Assembly (NCBI RefSeq): GCF_030690725.1
Contig: NZ_JAUYGD010000036.1
Span: 1-64,000, forward strand
DNA: 64,000 bases
Direction: 5' to 3'
DNA from: Pseudomonas sp.
Lineage (GTDB): Bacteria > Pseudomonadota > Gammaproteobacteria > Pseudomonadales > Pseudomonadaceae
Shown here: piece by piece, positions 52,075-63,484 of the stretch
How the letters are laid out: every line of letters starts with the position of its first letter
Position numbering within the stretch: position 1 is the first letter of the stretch
Made by a program: the position numbers and the translations under genes
Notes under the pieces: model-generated
Database searches by the model: none
The model's input: only the letters and a program-made list of their open reading frames with translations
What the model was told of the DNA's origin: nothing

Positions 52075-53670
52075 ATGTCCGCTTATCAAAACGATATCAA
52101 GGCAGTAGCCGCTCTCAAAGAGACCAACGGCAACAGCTGGAGCGCTATCAACCCGGAGTCCGTGGCCCGCATGCGCACCCAGAACCGCTTCAAGACCGGT
52201 CTGGAAATCGCCCAATACACCGCCGACATCATGCGCAAGGACATGGCCGAGTACGACGCCGACTCTTCCGTCTACACCCAGTCCCTGGGCTGCTGGCATG
52301 GGTTCATCGGTCAGCAGAAGATGATCTCCATCAAGAAGCACCTGAAGACCACCGACAAGCGCTACCTCTACCTGTCCGGCTGGATGGTCGCGGCCCTGCG
52401 TTCCGAGTTCGGCCCGCTGCCGGACCAGTCGATGCACGAGAAGACCGCAGTCTCCGACCTGATCGAAGAGCTGTACACCTTCCTGCGCCAGGCCGACTCG
52501 CGCGAACTGGACCTGCTGTTCACCGCCCTGGACGCTGCCCGCGCCGCCGGCGACAGCGCCAAGGCTGCTGACATCCAGAACCAGATCGACACCTACGAAA
52601 CCCACATCGTACCGATCATCGCCGACATCGACGCCGGCTTCGGTAACCCGGAAGCCACCTACCTGCTGGCCAAGCGCATGATCGAAGCGGGCGCCTGCTG
52701 CATCCAGATCGAGAACCAGGTTTCCGACGAGAAGCAGTGCGGCCACCAGGACGGTAAGGTTACCGTTCCGCACGCCGATTTTCTCGCCAAGATCGCTGCC
52801 GTTCGTTACGCCTTCCTCGAGCTGGGAATCGACAACGGCGTGATCGTTGCCCGTACCGACTCCCTGGGTGCCGGCCTGACCAAGCAGATCGCCGTGACCA
52901 ACGAGCCAGGCGACCTGGGCGACCAGTACAACGCCTTCCTCGACTGCGACGAAGTCTCCACTGCCGACCTGAAGAACGGCGACGTGGTACTCAACCGCGA
53001 AGGCAAGCTGCTGCGTCCCAAGCGCCTGCCAAGCAACCTGTTCCAGTTCCGCAAGGGCACCGGCGAAGCGCGCTGCGTACTGGACAGCATCACCTCGCTG
53101 CAGAACGGTGCCGACCTGTTGTGGATCGAAACCGAGAAGCCGCACGTCGGTCAGATCGCCGAAATGGTTAACGAGATCCGCAAAGTGATCCCGAACGCCA
53201 AGCTGGTTTACAACAACAGCCCGTCCTTCAACTGGACCCTGAACTTCCGCCAGCAGATGTTCGACATCATGGCCGGCGAAGGCAAAGACGTTTCCGCCTA
53301 CGACCGCGCCAAGCTGATGAGCGTCGACTACGACGAAACCGAGCTGGCTCTGCGTGCCGACGAAATGATCCGCACCTTCCAGCGTGACGGTTCGGCTCAA
53401 GCCGGTATCTTCCATCACCTGATCACCCTGCCGACCTACCACACCGCCGCGCTGTCCACCGACAACCTGGCCAAGGGTTACTTTGCAGAAGAAGGCATGC
53501 TGGCCTACGTCAAAGGTGTTCAGCGTCAGGAACTGCGTCAGGGCATCGCCTGCGTCAAGCACCAGAACATGGCTGGCTCCGACATCGGCGACAACCATAA
53601 AGAGTACTTCGCTGGCGAAGCGGCTCTGAAAGCAAGCGGCAAAGACAACACCATGAACCAGTTCGGCTAA
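52075..53670 (+). CDS. aceA: isocitrate lyase
   Basis: First enzyme of the glyoxylate shunt; splits isocitrate into succinate and glyoxylate, competing with Icd and Idh. 531 residues, the long pseudomonad form. The catalytic Cys lies in KQCGH at residues 220-224, in place of the KKCGH of E. coli. SAINPESVARMRTQNRFKTG and FNWTLNFRQQMF are family regions. ATG 52075 is chosen; the frame is open to 52024 but that part is not family sequence. Strong terminator at 53725. Confidence 0.96.
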   Translation: MSAYQNDIKAVAALKETNGNSWSAINPESVARMRTQNRFKTGLEIAQYTADIMRKDMAEYDADSSVYTQSLGCWHGFIGQQKMISIKKHLKTTDKRYLYLSGWMVAALRSEFGPLPDQSMHEKTAVSDLIEELYTFLRQADSRELDLLFTALDAARAAGDSAKAADIQNQIDTYETHIVPIIADIDAGFGNPEATYLLAKRMIEAGACCIQIENQVSDEKQCGHQDGKVTVPHADFLAKIAAVRYAFLELGIDNGVIVARTDSLGAGLTKQIAVTNEPGDLGDQYNAFLDCDEVSTADLKNGDVVLNREGKLLRPKRLPSNLFQFRKGTGEARCVLDSITSLQNGADLLWIETEKPHVGQIAEMVNEIRKVIPNAKLVYNNSPSFNWTLNFRQQMFDIMAGEGKDVSAYDRAKLMSVDYDETELALRADEMIRTFQRDGSAQAGIFHHLITLPTYHTAALSTDNLAKGYFAEEGMLAYVKGVQRQELRQGIACVKHQNMAGSDIGDNHKEYFAGEAALKASGKDNTMNQFG

Positions 53671-53724
53671 GCGCCACTGCTTCACCCGGTCAGGACCTCG
53701 CGTCCCGACCGAACCCGCGACAAG

Positions 53725-53754
53725 AAAGCCCCGGCCTTAACAAGCCGGGGCTTT
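53725..53754 (+). terminator. terminator after aceA
   Basis: AAAGCCCCGGC, 8-nt loop, GCCGGGGCTTT then TT. Confidence 0.9.
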
Positions 53755-53797
53755 TTCATTGGTGCCGATTCAGCTATTACCTGGCCGCTGTGCTCTC

Positions 53798-53872
53798 GTA
53801 GCCCGAATAAGCGCCAGCGCAATCCGGGAGCGCCCCCGGATTGCACCGCGTCCCGCGGCTTATCCGGGCTAC
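53798..53872. repeat. nested palindromic repeat (REP-like)
   Basis: Outer arms GTAGCCCGAATAAGC and GCTTATCCGGGCTAC; inner hairpin CAATCCGGG / CCCGGATTG. Sequences of the GTAGCCCGGATAAG type are dispersed in several pseudomonads (recalled). No gene. Confidence 0.7.
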
Positions 53873-53951
53873 CCAATAGCGGATCGCCAGCAAGTGGCCC
53901 AACTTATCAAACAACCCGCTTCTCATTGATTTTATGGATTATCACGCGTCA

Positions 53952-54020
53952 TGTAGGAGCGAATTTATTCGCGAAGCTTTTGTTCATTCGAGAGTTTTCG
54001 CGGATAAATCCGCTCCTACA
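53952..54020. repeat. inverted pair of REP units
   Basis: TGTAGGAGCGAATTTATTCG (53952-53971) faces CGGATAAATCCGCTCCTACA (54001-54020). TGTAGGAGCGAATT-type REP units are common in P. putida and relatives. Two inverted units form a BIME-like structure. Confidence 0.75.
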
Positions 54021-54211
54021 GGGGTCCCTACAAGCCGATAGGCGCAATTGCCTTCAGCTTGCTGTGCGACAGCGCTCTGTCGAAGACGGCGAGAGAACTC
54101 CTACGAAAATTCGTGCACAGGGCCGCTCCCGAACGGCATTGCCCGCCATGCGCTATGCCGGCCGGCTGGCGCTATGCTGAAAGTGTCATCGCACGCTGCG
54201 GGAGAGCCATC

Positions 54212-54550
54212 ATGCACGGTTATCAGGTGACCTTCTTTACCCAACAGAATCGCCGCCATAAGGGCAAGATGCTCGCGGACTGGCTGGTCGCCCTGGCCAA
54301 GGAGATGCATCTGCGCGGCGCCACCCTGGTGTCCGGGATCGAGGGCTTCGGCCATACGGGCAAGCTTCATTCCTACCATTTCTTCGAACTTGCCGATCAG
54401 CCGATGGAAGTCTCCCTGGTGCTCAGTGAAGAGGAATGCAGCCAGCTATTCGAGCGCGTGCAGCAGGAAGATCTCGCCCTGTTCTACGTGAAGACAGCTG
54501 TCGAATTCGGCACCCTCGGCAAGCAGGCCGGGGCCGATACAGCCCGCTGA
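54212..54550 (+). CDS. DUF190-family protein
   Basis: 112 residues. MHGYQVTFFTQQNRRHKGKM, LRGATLVSGIEGFGHTGKLH and MEVSLVLSEEECSQLFERVQ match the ferredoxin-like PII-related DUF190 family. In other bacteria such genes often sit next to crcB (not here). ATG 54212 follows GGGAGAG; the longer open frame from 54059 covers a low-complexity upstream region. The gap 53671-54211 contains the aceA terminator and two repeat units. Confidence 0.82.
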   Translation: MHGYQVTFFTQQNRRHKGKMLADWLVALAKEMHLRGATLVSGIEGFGHTGKLHSYHFFELADQPMEVSLVLSEEECSQLFERVQQEDLALFYVKTAVEFGTLGKQAGADTAR

Positions 54551-54741
54551 AACCGCCAATCGGGCAAAGCCGGCGCGCGGCCCCGGGCACCAGCTTGGAA
54601 ACCGACCAAGGTCATGGATCGAGTTTTTTTCAGCAAAAAGCCACTGACTCGCCAAACCCCGCCTAGTATTGAGTAAACCGCTGTGACTGAGTCACAGGGA
54701 GTGATGCGTCAGCAACACCCATCCTTGTCGAGGAGTACGGC

Positions 54742-55158
54742 ATGTCTGATGTGGTAGCGAGCCTGGCCCATAACTGGGGGTTTGCGGTTTTTCTATTGGG
54801 CGTAGCCGGGTTGTGCGCCTTCATGCTTGGGGTTTCCAGTCTGCTCGGCAGCAAGGCCTGGGGGCATAGCAAGAACCAGCCATTCGAGTCCGGCATCGTT
54901 TCTACCGGCGGCGCGCGCCTGCGCTTTTCCGCCAAGTTCTATCTGGTTGCGATGCTGTTCGTGATCTTCGATGTAGAAGCCCTGTTTCTCTTTGCCTGGG
55001 CCATTTCGCTGCGCGAAAGCGGCTGGCCCGGATTTATCGAGGCCTTGGTGTTCATCGTGATCCTGCTGATCGGGCTGTTTTACCTGGTGCGCATCGGTGC
55101 GCTCGACTGGGCTCCGCAAGCGCGGCGTAAACGCCTCGCCAACCAGCACAAACCTTGA
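54742..55158 (+). CDS. nuoA: NADH-quinone oxidoreductase subunit A
   Basis: 138 residues, three membrane helices. The conserved loop [20 protein letters not shown] and [15 protein letters not shown] with the buried acidic residues are typical of ND3/NuoA. First gene of the nuo operon; 191 bp of promoter region precede it. Confidence 0.95.
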   Translation: MSDVVASLAHNWGFAVFLLGVAGLCAFMLGVSSLLGSKAWGHSKNQPFESGIVSTGGARLRFSAKFYLVAMLFVIFDVEALFLFAWAISLRESGWPGFIEALVFIVILLIGLFYLVRIGALDWAPQARRKRLANQHKP

Positions 55159-55167
55159 GGTACGGGG

Positions 55168-55842
55168 ATGCAGTACACACTCACACGAATCGATCCCGAC
55201 GCGGCCAATGCCCAGTACCCGATTGGCGAGCGGGAGACCGTCGCTGACCCGCTCGCCGGTCAGGTGCACCGCAACATCTATATGGGCAAGTTGCACGAGG
55301 TGCTCAACGACTCGGTCAACTGGGGCCGCAAGAACTCGCTGTGGCCCTACAACTTCGGCCTGTCCTGCTGCTACGTGGAGATGACCACGGCCTTCACCGC
55401 CCCGCATGACATCGCCCGCTTCGGCGCCGAAGTGATCCGCGCCTCGCCGCGCCAGGCGGACTTCATGGTCATTGCCGGCACCTGCTTCATCAAGATGGCG
55501 CCGATCATCCAGCGCCTCTACGAGCAGATGCTCGAGCCAAAATGGGTGATATCCATGGGCTCCTGCGCCAACTCCGGCGGCATGTACGACATCTATTCGG
55601 TGGTCCAGGGGGTCGACAAGTTTCTCCCGGTGGATGTCTATGTGCCCGGCTGCCCGCCACGGCCCGAGGCGTTTCTGCAAGGTCTGATGCTGTTGCAGGA
55701 GTCCATTGGCCAGGAGCGCCGGCCGCTATCCTGGGTGGTCGGCGACCAGGGCATCTACCGCGCCGACATGCCCTCGCAACGCGAGCAACGACGCGCCGAA
55801 CGCATTCAAGTGACCCACCTGCGCAGCCCTGACGAGGTCTGA
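55168..55842 (+). CDS. nuoB: NADH-quinone oxidoreductase subunit B
   Basis: 224 residues; carries the N2 4Fe-4S cluster next to the quinone site. Cluster ligands are visible in GLSCCYVEM, in MGSCANSGG, and in [10 protein letters not shown]. Nine bases after nuoA. A MITE-like element begins 17 bp after its stop. Confidence 0.95.
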   Translation: MQYTLTRIDPDAANAQYPIGERETVADPLAGQVHRNIYMGKLHEVLNDSVNWGRKNSLWPYNFGLSCCYVEMTTAFTAPHDIARFGAEVIRASPRQADFMVIAGTCFIKMAPIIQRLYEQMLEPKWVISMGSCANSGGMYDIYSVVQGVDKFLPVDVYVPGCPPRPEAFLQGLMLLQESIGQERRPLSWVVGDQGIYRADMPSQREQRRAERIQVTHLRSPDEV

Positions 55843-55859
55843 ATCGAGTTTTACGCTAG

Positions 55860-56057
55860 CAGGCCGTTGAAAAACGTAGGCGAGGCAGGCAAGACAAGGC
55901 AAAAACGGCCGCAACGTAGCGCAGCGGAGTAACAGCCGAAGGCTGGCCCGCAGGGCGAGCGAAGCGAGTCAAAAGCGGAGTTTACATGCTGTAAATGAGC
56001 ATTTTGAGGCCGTTTTTAACGCGGTATTGCCAACGTAGGTAGTTTTTCAACAGCCTG
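55860..56057. mobile_element. MITE-like inverted-repeat element, copy 2 (inside nuo operon)
   Basis: 198 bp, no gene. Same end repeats as the copy at 26977-27143 (CAGGCCGTTGAAAAAC ... GTTTTTCAACAGCCTG-like right end). It also has an internal stretch absent from copy 1 (about 55930-55970, with GGGCGAGCGAAGCGAG). Flanks CTAG and CTAA may be a degraded 4-bp target duplication. It separates nuoB from nuoCD. Confidence 0.85.
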
Positions 56058-56078
56058 CTAACGGACAGCGAGCGAACC

Positions 56079-57860
56079 ATGACTGCATCAAGCGCCCAGC
56101 ACACAGCCTCGCAACCGCTTGCCACGCCTGACGTGGTCGTCGAGTTGCAGGCGCGTTTCGGCGCCGGCAACCTGACCGTGCAAGACACCCGCACCGGTAT
56201 GCCGGTGCTCTGGGTCGAGCGCGACCTGCTGCTGGAGGTGCTGAACTACCTGCGTCAGTTGCCCAAGCCCTACGTCATGCTCTACGACCTCAGCGCCATG
56301 GACGAGCGCCTGCGCACCCAGCGCCGCGGGCTGCCGACTGCGGACTTCAGCGTGTTCTATCACCTGCTGTCGATCGAGCGCAACAGCGACATCATGCTCA
56401 AGGTCGCCCTGCAGGAAAGCGACCTCAGCCTGCCTAGCGCCACGCGCATCTGGGCCAACGCCAACTGGTACGAGCGGGAAGTCTGGGACCTGTTCGGCAT
56501 CCGCTTCGACGGCCACCCGCACCTGACCCGGATCATGATGCCGCCAACCTGGGAGGGGCATCCCCTGCGCAAGGACTATCCGGCGCGCGCCACCGAGTTC
56601 GACCCCTACAGCCTGTCCGCCGCCAAGCAGGACCTGGAGCAGGAAGCCCTGCGCTTCAAGCCGGAAGACTGGGGCATGCAACGCCACAGCGAGTACGAGG
56701 ACTTCATGTTCCTCAACCTCGGCCCCAACCACCCCTCCGCCCACGGCGCCTTTCGCATCATCCTGCAACTGGACGGCGAGGAAATCGTCGATTGCGTGCC
56801 GGAGATCGGCTACCACCACCGCGGCGCCGAGAAGATGGCCGAGCGCCAGAGCTGGCACAGCTTCATTCCCTACACCGACCGAATCGACTACCTCGGCGGG
56901 GTGATGAACAACCTGCCCTATGTGCTGGCGGTGGAGAAGCTCGCTGGGATCAAGGTGCCGGACCGGGTCGACTTCATCCGCGTGATGCTCGCCGAGTTCT
57001 TCCGCATCAGCAGCCACCTGCTGTTCCTCGGCACCTATATCCAGGACGTCGGCGCCATGACCCCGGTGTTCTTCACCTTCACCGATCGCCAGCGCGCCTA
57101 CCGGGTGATCGAGGCCATCACCGGCTTTCGCATGCACCCGGCCTGGTACCGCATCGGCGGCGTCGCCCATGACCTACCGCGCGGCTGGGACACGCTGGTG
57201 CAGGAGTTCGTCACCTGGCTGCCCAAACGCCTCGACGAGTACGAAAAAGCCGCCCTGCAGAACAGTATCTTGCGCGGTCGCACCATCGGCGTGGCCGCCT
57301 ACAACAGCGCTCAGGCGCTGGAATGGGGCGTCACCGGTTCGGGCCTGCGCGCCACCGGGCTGGACTTCGATCTGCGCAAGGCGCGGCCCTACTCCGGCTA
57401 CCATCACTTCGAATTCGAAATCCCCCTGACGGTCAATGGCGATGCCTACGACCGCTGCACCATCCGCGTCGAGGAGATGCGCCAGAGCCTGCGGATCATC
57501 GAGCAGTGCCTGCGCAACATGCCGGCCGGGGCGTACAAGGCCGATCACCCGCTGACCACGCCGCCGCCGAAGGAGCGCACCCTGCAGCACATCGAAACCC
57601 TGATCACCCACTTTCTCCAGGTGTCCTGGGGCCCGGTAATGCCGGCCAATGAATCCCTGCAGATGATCGAGGCGACCAAGGGCATCAACAGCTACTACCT
57701 GACCAGCGACGGCGGCACCATGAGTTACCGCACGCGCATCCGCACCCCGAGCTTCCCGCACCTGCAGCAGATCCCCGTGGTGATCAAAGGCAGCATGGTC
57801 GCCGACCTGATCGCCTACCTGGGCAGTATCGATTTCGTCATGGCCGACGTGGACCGCTGA
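56079..57860 (+). CDS. nuoCD: NADH-quinone oxidoreductase fused subunits C and D
   Basis: 593 residues. The N-terminal NuoC (30-kDa) part is at about 1-190, with [20 protein letters not shown] and [10 protein letters not shown]. The C-terminal NuoD (49-kDa) part follows, with [20 protein letters not shown] and the quinone-site His/Tyr region [20 protein letters not shown]. The C-D fusion is normal in E. coli and Pseudomonas. Upstream lies the MITE-like element. Confidence 0.96.
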   Translation: MTASSAQHTASQPLATPDVVVELQARFGAGNLTVQDTRTGMPVLWVERDLLLEVLNYLRQLPKPYVMLYDLSAMDERLRTQRRGLPTADFSVFYHLLSIERNSDIMLKVALQESDLSLPSATRIWANANWYEREVWDLFGIRFDGHPHLTRIMMPPTWEGHPLRKDYPARATEFDPYSLSAAKQDLEQEALRFKPEDWGMQRHSEYEDFMFLNLGPNHPSAHGAFRIILQLDGEEIVDCVPEIGYHHRGAEKMAERQSWHSFIPYTDRIDYLGGVMNNLPYVLAVEKLAGIKVPDRVDFIRVMLAEFFRISSHLLFLGTYIQDVGAMTPVFFTFTDRQRAYRVIEAITGFRMHPAWYRIGGVAHDLPRGWDTLVQEFVTWLPKRLDEYEKAALQNSILRGRTIGVAAYNSAQALEWGVTGSGLRATGLDFDLRKARPYSGYHHFEFEIPLTVNGDAYDRCTIRVEEMRQSLRIIEQCLRNMPAGAYKADHPLTTPPPKERTLQHIETLITHFLQVSWGPVMPANESLQMIEATKGINSYYLTSDGGTMSYRTRIRTPSFPHLQQIPVVIKGSMVADLIAYLGSIDFVMADVDR

Positions 57861-57861
57861 T

Positions 57862-58359
57862 ATGACCGACTCGCTGATCCAAACCGACCGTTTTGCCCTG
57901 AGCGCCAGCGAACGCCTGGCCATCGAGCACGAACTCGCGCATTACGAGGACCCGCGCGCGGCCTCCATCGAGGCGTTGAAGATCGTGCAGAAGGCCCGCG
58001 GCTGGGTGCCGGACGGCGCTATCCCGGCCATAGGCGAGCTGCTCGGCATCCCGGCCAGCGACGTGGAAGGCGTGGCCACCTTCTACAGTCTGATTTTCCG
58101 CCAGCCGGTGGGCCGCCACATCATCCTGCTGTGCGACAGCATGGTCTGCTATCTCCAGGGCCATGAGGCGATCCAGGTCGCGCTGCAGCAACGGCTTGGC
58201 ATCGGCCTGGGCGAAACCAGCAGCGACGGCCGCTTCACCCTGCTGCCGGTGTGCTGCCTGGGCAACTGCGACAAGGCGCCGACCCTGATGATCGACGACG
58301 ACACCTACAGCCACCTGGATGCCGCCAGCCTCGCCGAACTGCTGGAGCGCTACCCATGA
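57862..58359 (+). CDS. nuoE: NADH-quinone oxidoreductase subunit E
   Basis: 165 residues, thioredoxin-like, with the N1a 2Fe-2S cluster. Ligands are C-x4-C in [11 protein letters not shown] and C-x3-C in [10 protein letters not shown]. Begins one base after nuoCD; the stop overlaps nuoF (ATGA). Confidence 0.95.
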   Translation: MTDSLIQTDRFALSASERLAIEHELAHYEDPRAASIEALKIVQKARGWVPDGAIPAIGELLGIPASDVEGVATFYSLIFRQPVGRHIILLCDSMVCYLQGHEAIQVALQQRLGIGLGETSSDGRFTLLPVCCLGNCDKAPTLMIDDDTYSHLDAASLAELLERYP

Positions 58360-59717
58360 GTTGCGTCTCCTTGAGTACCGCCAACCACAGCCCGCGCAGC
58401 GCCGAAAGCCAGCCGCTGACCTGGCGCCTGCGCGACGACGGCGAACCGGTCTGGTTCGACGAATACGTTCGCCAGGACGGTTATGCCGCCGCGCGCAAGG
58501 CCCTCGCCCAGTTCAGCCCGGAGCAGATCACCCAGCAGGTCAAGGACAGCGGCCTCAAGGGCCGTGGCGGCGCCGGCTTCCCCACCGGGGTGAAGTGGGG
58601 GCTGATGCCCCAGGACGAAACCCAGAACAAACGCTACCTGCTGTGCAACGCCGACGAGATGGAGCCCAACACCTACAAGGACCGCCTGCTGATGGAGCAG
58701 CTGCCGCACCTGCTGATCGAGGGCATGCTGATCAGCGCCTACGCGCTCAAGGCCTATCGCGGCTATATCTTCCTGCGCGGCGAATACATCGACTGCGCGC
58801 GGCACCTCAAGCGAGCCATCGCCGAGGCCGAGGCGGCCGGCCTGCTCGGCCACAATATCCTCGGCAGCGGCTTCGACCTCGAGCTGCTGGTGCACAGCGG
58901 CGCCGGTCGCTACATCTGCGGCGAAGAAACCGCACTGATCAACTCGCTGGAGGGGCGCCGGGCCAACCCGCGGGCCAAGCCGCCCTTCCCCGCCGTCGTC
59001 GGCGTATGGGGCAAGCCGACCTGCGTCAACAACGTCGAGACCCTGTGCAACGTGCCGGCGATCATCGGCAACGGCGTCGACTGGTACAAGGCCCTGGCCC
59101 GCCCCGGCAGCGAAGACATGGGCAGCAAACTGCTGGGTTTCTCCGGCAAGGTCAAGCACCCCGGGCTGTGGGAGTTACCGTTCGGCATCCCGGCCCGCGA
59201 GCTGTTCGAGGACTACGCCGGCGGCATGCGCGACGGCTATCGGCTGAAAGCCTGGCAGCCGGGCGGCGCCGGCACCGGTTTCCTGCTGCCCGAGCACCTC
59301 GACGCCCCCCTGTGCAGCACCGGCATCGCCAAAGTCGGCACGCGCCTGGGCACCGGCCTGGCCATGGCAGTGGACGACGGCGTCGACATGGTCGGCCTGC
59401 TACGCAATATGGAGATGTTCTTCGCCCGCGAGTCCTGCGGTTTCTGCACCCCCTGCCGCGATGGCCTGCCCTGGAGCGTCAAGCTGCTCGACGCGCTGCA
59501 ACGTGGCCAGGGCCAACCCGGCGATATCGACATCCTCGAGCAACTGTGCAGCTTCCTCGGCCCGGGCAAGACCTTCTGTGCCCATGCCCCCGGCGCCGTC
59601 GAACCGCTGGCCAGCGCGCTCAAGTATTTCCGCAACGAATTCGAAGCGGGGATCACGGGAAAATCCGCCGCCCCGCCAACGCAGACGCCCCTGGTGAGTC
59701 AGGCCAGTGGGGCATGA
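58356..59717 (+). CDS. nuoF: NADH-quinone oxidoreductase subunit F
   Basis: 453 residues; binds NADH and FMN and the N3 4Fe-4S cluster. It has [17 protein letters not shown] (NADH/FMN), [19 protein letters not shown] (FMN), and cluster Cys in [12 protein letters not shown] plus a later Cys in [13 protein letters not shown] 58356 overlaps the nuoE stop. A second long open frame lies over this gene only because of high GC. Confidence 0.96.
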   Translation: MSCVSLSTANHSPRSAESQPLTWRLRDDGEPVWFDEYVRQDGYAAARKALAQFSPEQITQQVKDSGLKGRGGAGFPTGVKWGLMPQDETQNKRYLLCNADEMEPNTYKDRLLMEQLPHLLIEGMLISAYALKAYRGYIFLRGEYIDCARHLKRAIAEAEAAGLLGHNILGSGFDLELLVHSGAGRYICGEETALINSLEGRRANPRAKPPFPAVVGVWGKPTCVNNVETLCNVPAIIGNGVDWYKALARPGSEDMGSKLLGFSGKVKHPGLWELPFGIPARELFEDYAGGMRDGYRLKAWQPGGAGTGFLLPEHLDAPLCSTGIAKVGTRLGTGLAMAVDDGVDMVGLLRNMEMFFARESCGFCTPCRDGLPWSVKLLDALQRGQGQPGDIDILEQLCSFLGPGKTFCAHAPGAVEPLASALKYFRNEFEAGITGKSAAPPTQTPLVSQASGA

Positions 59718-59766
59718 ATGATGACCTTAGCCCGCCCGCATCCATGGGCATACGAAGACTGAAGAC

Positions 59767-62496
59767 ATGGCCACTATTCACGTAGACGGCAAGGCGTTCG
59801 AAGTCGATGGCGCAGATAACCTGCTCAAGGCCTGCCTGTCGCTGGGCCTGGATATTCCCTACTTCTGCTGGCACCCGGCGCTCGGCAGCGTGGGCGCCTG
59901 CCGGCAATGCGCGGTCAAGCAGTTCAGCGACGAGAACGACACGCGTGGGCGCCTGGTGATGTCCTGCATGACCCCGGCCAGCAACAACAGCTGGATTTCC
60001 ATCGACGACGAGGAAGCCCGGCAGTTCCGCGCCAGCGTGGTCGAGTGGCTGATGACCAACCACCCGCATGACTGTCCGGTGTGCGAGGAAGGCGGCCACT
60101 GCCACCTGCAGGACATGACGGTAATGAGCGGGCACAACCGCCGGCGTTACCGCTTCAGCAAACGCACCCACCAGAACCAGGATCTGGGCCCCTTCATCGG
60201 CCACGAGATGAACCGCTGCATCGCCTGCTACCGCTGCGTGCGCTACTACCAGGACTACGCCGGCGGCAGCGACCTGGGCGTGTATGGCGCCCATGAAAAC
60301 CTGTACTTCGGCCGCGTACAGGACGGTGTGCTGGAAAGCGAATTCTCCGGCAACCTCACCGAGGTCTGCCCGACCGGGGTGTTCACCGACAAGACCCACT
60401 CGGCGCGCTACAACCGCAAGTGGGACATGCAGTTCGCCCCGAGCATCTGCCACGGCTGTTCGCTCGGCTGCAACATCAGCCCCGGCGAGCGCTACGGCGA
60501 GATCCGGCGCATCGAGAACCGCTTCAACGGCGCGGTGAACCAGTATTTCCTCTGCGATCGCGGGCGCTTCGGCTATGGCCACGTCAATCGCGCAGACCGC
60601 CCGCGCCAGCCGATGATGATGCTGAGCAAGATGAAGATGGGCCTCGACTCGGCCCTCGACCAGGCGGCGGCGTTACTCAGACCGCGCAAGGTGATCGGCA
60701 TCGGCTCGCCCCGCGCCAGTCTGGAGAGCAACTTCGCCCTGCGCGAGCTGGTCGGCGACGACAACTACTATTGCGGCATCGCCGCCGCAGAGCTGGAAAA
60801 CCTGGTACTGATCCGCGATCTGCTGCTGAACGGGCCGCTGCCGGTAGCGACCCTGCGCGAGGTGGAAAGCCACGATGCGCTGTTCATCCTCGGCGAAGAC
60901 CTGACCCAGACCGCCGCCCGCCTGGCGCTGGCCCTGCGCCAGGCGGTGAAAGGCAAGGCGACCGCCATGGCCGCCGCGCTGAACATCGCGCCATGGCACA
61001 ACGCCGCCGTGCACAACGTTGGCCAGCATGCGTTGAACCCACTGTTTATCGCCAGCGCCACAGCCACCCGCCTGGATGACATCGCCGCCGAGTGCGTGCA
61101 TGCCGCCCCGGTCGACCTGGCGCGCCTGGGCTGCGCCGTGGCCCACGCCATCGACCCGAACGCGCCAGCGGTGCACGGCATGCCAGGCGACGCCGCCGAA
61201 CTGGCGCAGCGCATCGCCGCGACCCTGCTCGAAGCCGAACGCCCGCTGCTGGTCTGCGGTACCTCCCTGAGCTGTACGGCGCTGATCGAGGCGGCCGCGA
61301 ATATCGCCAGCGCCTTGCACAACCGTGGGAAAAACGCCTCCATCAGCCCGGTAGTGGCGGAAGCCAACAGCATGGGCCTGGCACTGCTACTCGACGAACG
61401 GTTCGGCGAACAGTCGCTGGACGCCGCCTTGCAGGCCCTGAGCAGCGCTCAGGCCGATGCCGTGGTGGTGCTGGAAAACGACCTCTACCGCCGTGCCGAC
61501 AGCGCCACAGTCGATGCCGCGCTGCAGGCCGCCAAGCTGGTGATAGTCGTCGACCATCAACACACGACCACCAGCGCCAAAGCGCACCTGCTGCTGCCCG
61601 CGGCCAGCTTTACCGAAGCCGACGGCACCCTGGTCAGCCAGGAAGGCCGCGCCCAGCGCTTTTTCCAGGTCTTCGACCCTGCCTACTACGACGCCGACAA
61701 CCTGGTGCGCGAGAGCTGGCGCTGGCTGCATGCGCTGCACAGCACCCTGCTCGGCAAGCCGGTCGACTGGACCCAACTGGATGAAGTCACCGCCGCCTGC
61801 GCGGCCAGCAACCCTCTATTGGCTCGAATCGGCGAAGCCGCGCCGAATGCCGCGTTCCGCATCAAGGGCCTCAAGCTGGCGCGCGAACCCCTGCGCTACA
61901 GCGGCCGCACCGCCATGCGCGCCAATATCAGCGTGCATGAGCCACGCCAGCCGCAGGATCAGGACTCGGCCCTGGCCTTCTCTATGGAAGGTTATTCCGG
62001 CAGCCAGGAACGGCGCCAGCAGATTCCCTTCGCCTGGGCGCCGGGCTGGAACTCGCCGCAGGCGTGGAACAAGTTCCAGGATGAAGTCGGCGGCCATCTG
62101 CGCGCCGGCGATCCGGGTGTGCGCCTGATCGAAGCCAAAGGCACGGCCTTGCCCTGGTTCGGCGTGCCCGCCGCATTCGAGCCGGCGCCGGGCACCTGGC
62201 AGGCCGTGCCCATGCATCACCTGTTCGGCAGCGAAGAAACTTCCGCCCGCGCCGCGCCGCTGCAGCAGCGTATCCCGCCGCCCTATGTGGCGATGGGCGG
62301 AGTCGATGCCGAGCGCCTCGGGCTTGGCGAGGGTGCGCCAGTGGCGCTGACCATCGACGGTCAGGTGTTGCGTTTGCCGTTGCGCGTGTGTGACGAACTG
62401 GCCAGCGGCCTGATCGGCCTGCCGGTCGGCTTGCCCGGGATCCCGGCGGTTATCGCCGGCGCCATGGTCACCGTGCTGCAGAAGGTGGCGCCATGA
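59767..62496 (+). CDS. nuoG: NADH-quinone oxidoreductase subunit G
   Basis: 909 residues, the large peripheral-arm subunit with several Fe-S clusters. The N-terminal 2Fe-2S part has [15 protein letters not shown]; 4Fe-4S ligands lie in [40 protein letters not shown], and [15 protein letters not shown] molybdopterin-oxidoreductase-like domain without its own cofactor follows. Length matches the gamma-proteobacterial form. The stop overlaps nuoH. Confidence 0.96.
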   Translation: MATIHVDGKAFEVDGADNLLKACLSLGLDIPYFCWHPALGSVGACRQCAVKQFSDENDTRGRLVMSCMTPASNNSWISIDDEEARQFRASVVEWLMTNHPHDCPVCEEGGHCHLQDMTVMSGHNRRRYRFSKRTHQNQDLGPFIGHEMNRCIACYRCVRYYQDYAGGSDLGVYGAHENLYFGRVQDGVLESEFSGNLTEVCPTGVFTDKTHSARYNRKWDMQFAPSICHGCSLGCNISPGERYGEIRRIENRFNGAVNQYFLCDRGRFGYGHVNRADRPRQPMMMLSKMKMGLDSALDQAAALLRPRKVIGIGSPRASLESNFALRELVGDDNYYCGIAAAELENLVLIRDLLLNGPLPVATLREVESHDALFILGEDLTQTAARLALALRQAVKGKATAMAAALNIAPWHNAAVHNVGQHALNPLFIASATATRLDDIAAECVHAAPVDLARLGCAVAHAIDPNAPAVHGMPGDAAELAQRIAATLLEAERPLLVCGTSLSCTALIEAAANIASALHNRGKNASISPVVAEANSMGLALLLDERFGEQSLDAALQALSSAQADAVVVLENDLYRRADSATVDAALQAAKLVIVVDHQHTTTSAKAHLLLPAASFTEADGTLVSQEGRAQRFFQVFDPAYYDADNLVRESWRWLHALHSTLLGKPVDWTQLDEVTAACAASNPLLARIGEAAPNAAFRIKGLKLAREPLRYSGRTAMRANISVHEPRQPQDQDSALAFSMEGYSGSQERRQQIPFAWAPGWNSPQAWNKFQDEVGGHLRAGDPGVRLIEAKGTALPWFGVPAAFEPAPGTWQAVPMHHLFGSEETSARAAPLQQRIPPPYVAMGGVDAERLGLGEGAPVALTIDGQVLRLPLRVCDELASGLIGLPVGLPGIPAVIAGAMVTVLQKVAP

Positions 62497-63473
62497 GCTG
62501 GTTGACCCCCGACCTGCAGGCGATCCTGCTCGCGGTACTCAAGGCCGTGGTGATTCTGCTCAGCGTGGTGATTCTCGGCGCCCTGCTCAGCTGGGTCGAA
62601 CGCCGCCTGCTCGGTCTCTGGCAGGATCGCTACGGGCCCAACCGGGTTGGCCCCTTCGGCATGTTCCAGATCGCTGCCGACATGCTCAAGATGTTCTTCA
62701 AGGAAGACTGGACGCCCCCGTTCGCCGACCGCTTGATCTTCACCCTGGCGCCGGTTATGGCCATGAGCGCGCTGCTGATCGCCTTCGTGGTGGTGCCGAT
62801 CACCCCGACCTGGGGCGTGGCCGACCTCAATATCGGCCTGCTGTTCTTCTTCGCCATGGCCGGGCTGTCGGTGTATGCGGTGCTGTTCGCCGGTTGGGCC
62901 AGCAACAACAAGTTCGCCCTGCTCGGCAGCCTGCGCGCCTCGGCGCAGACGCTGTCCTACGAAGTGTTCATGGGTCTGGCCTTGATGGGCGTGGTGGCCC
63001 AGGCTGGTTCGTTCAACCTGCGCGACATCGTCGACTACCAGCACCAGCACCTGTGGTTCATCATTCCGCAATTTCTCGGTTTCTGTACCTTCTTCATCGC
63101 CGGTGTGGCGGTCACCCACCGCCACCCGTTCGACCAGCCGGAAGCCGAACAGGAACTGGCCGACGGCTACCACATCGAATACGCCGGGATGAAATGGGGC
63201 ATGTTCTTCGTCGGCGAATACATCGGCATCGTGCTGATCTCGGCGCTGCTGGTGACCCTGTTCTTCGGCGGCTGGCACGGCCCGCTACTGCCACCGTTCC
63301 TCTGGTTCGCCCTGAAAACCGGTTTCTTCATCATGGTCTTCATCCTGCTGCGCGCCTCCATCCCGCGGCCGCGCTACGACCAGGTGATGACTTTCAGCTG
63401 GGTCTTCTGCCTGCCGCTGACCCTGCTCAACCTGCTAGTGACCGGCGCCCTGGTGCTGGCCGCCGCCGACTAG
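62493..63473 (+). CDS. nuoH: NADH-quinone oxidoreductase subunit H
   Basis: 326 residues, eight membrane helices; forms the quinone chamber roof. It has [35 protein letters not shown], and the acidic loop [19 protein letters not shown]. Start overlaps the nuoG stop (ATGA). Confidence 0.95.
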   Translation: MSWLTPDLQAILLAVLKAVVILLSVVILGALLSWVERRLLGLWQDRYGPNRVGPFGMFQIAADMLKMFFKEDWTPPFADRLIFTLAPVMAMSALLIAFVVVPITPTWGVADLNIGLLFFFAMAGLSVYAVLFAGWASNNKFALLGSLRASAQTLSYEVFMGLALMGVVAQAGSFNLRDIVDYQHQHLWFIIPQFLGFCTFFIAGVAVTHRHPFDQPEAEQELADGYHIEYAGMKWGMFFVGEYIGIVLISALLVTLFFGGWHGPLLPPFLWFALKTGFFIMVFILLRASIPRPRYDQVMTFSWVFCLPLTLLNLLVTGALVLAAAD

Positions 63474-63484
63474 GGAGAACCGGT

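Noticed and set aside
52015..53685. 556-codon minus-strand frame opposite aceA
   Set aside because: Antisense shadow; Gly/Val/Gln/Asp-rich with no family features, while aceA is complete on the other strand.
58319..59785. Second 488-codon open frame over nuoF
   Set aside because: Arg/Pro/Ala-rich low-complexity translation without a domain; nuoF in the other frame has all cluster and cofactor motifs.
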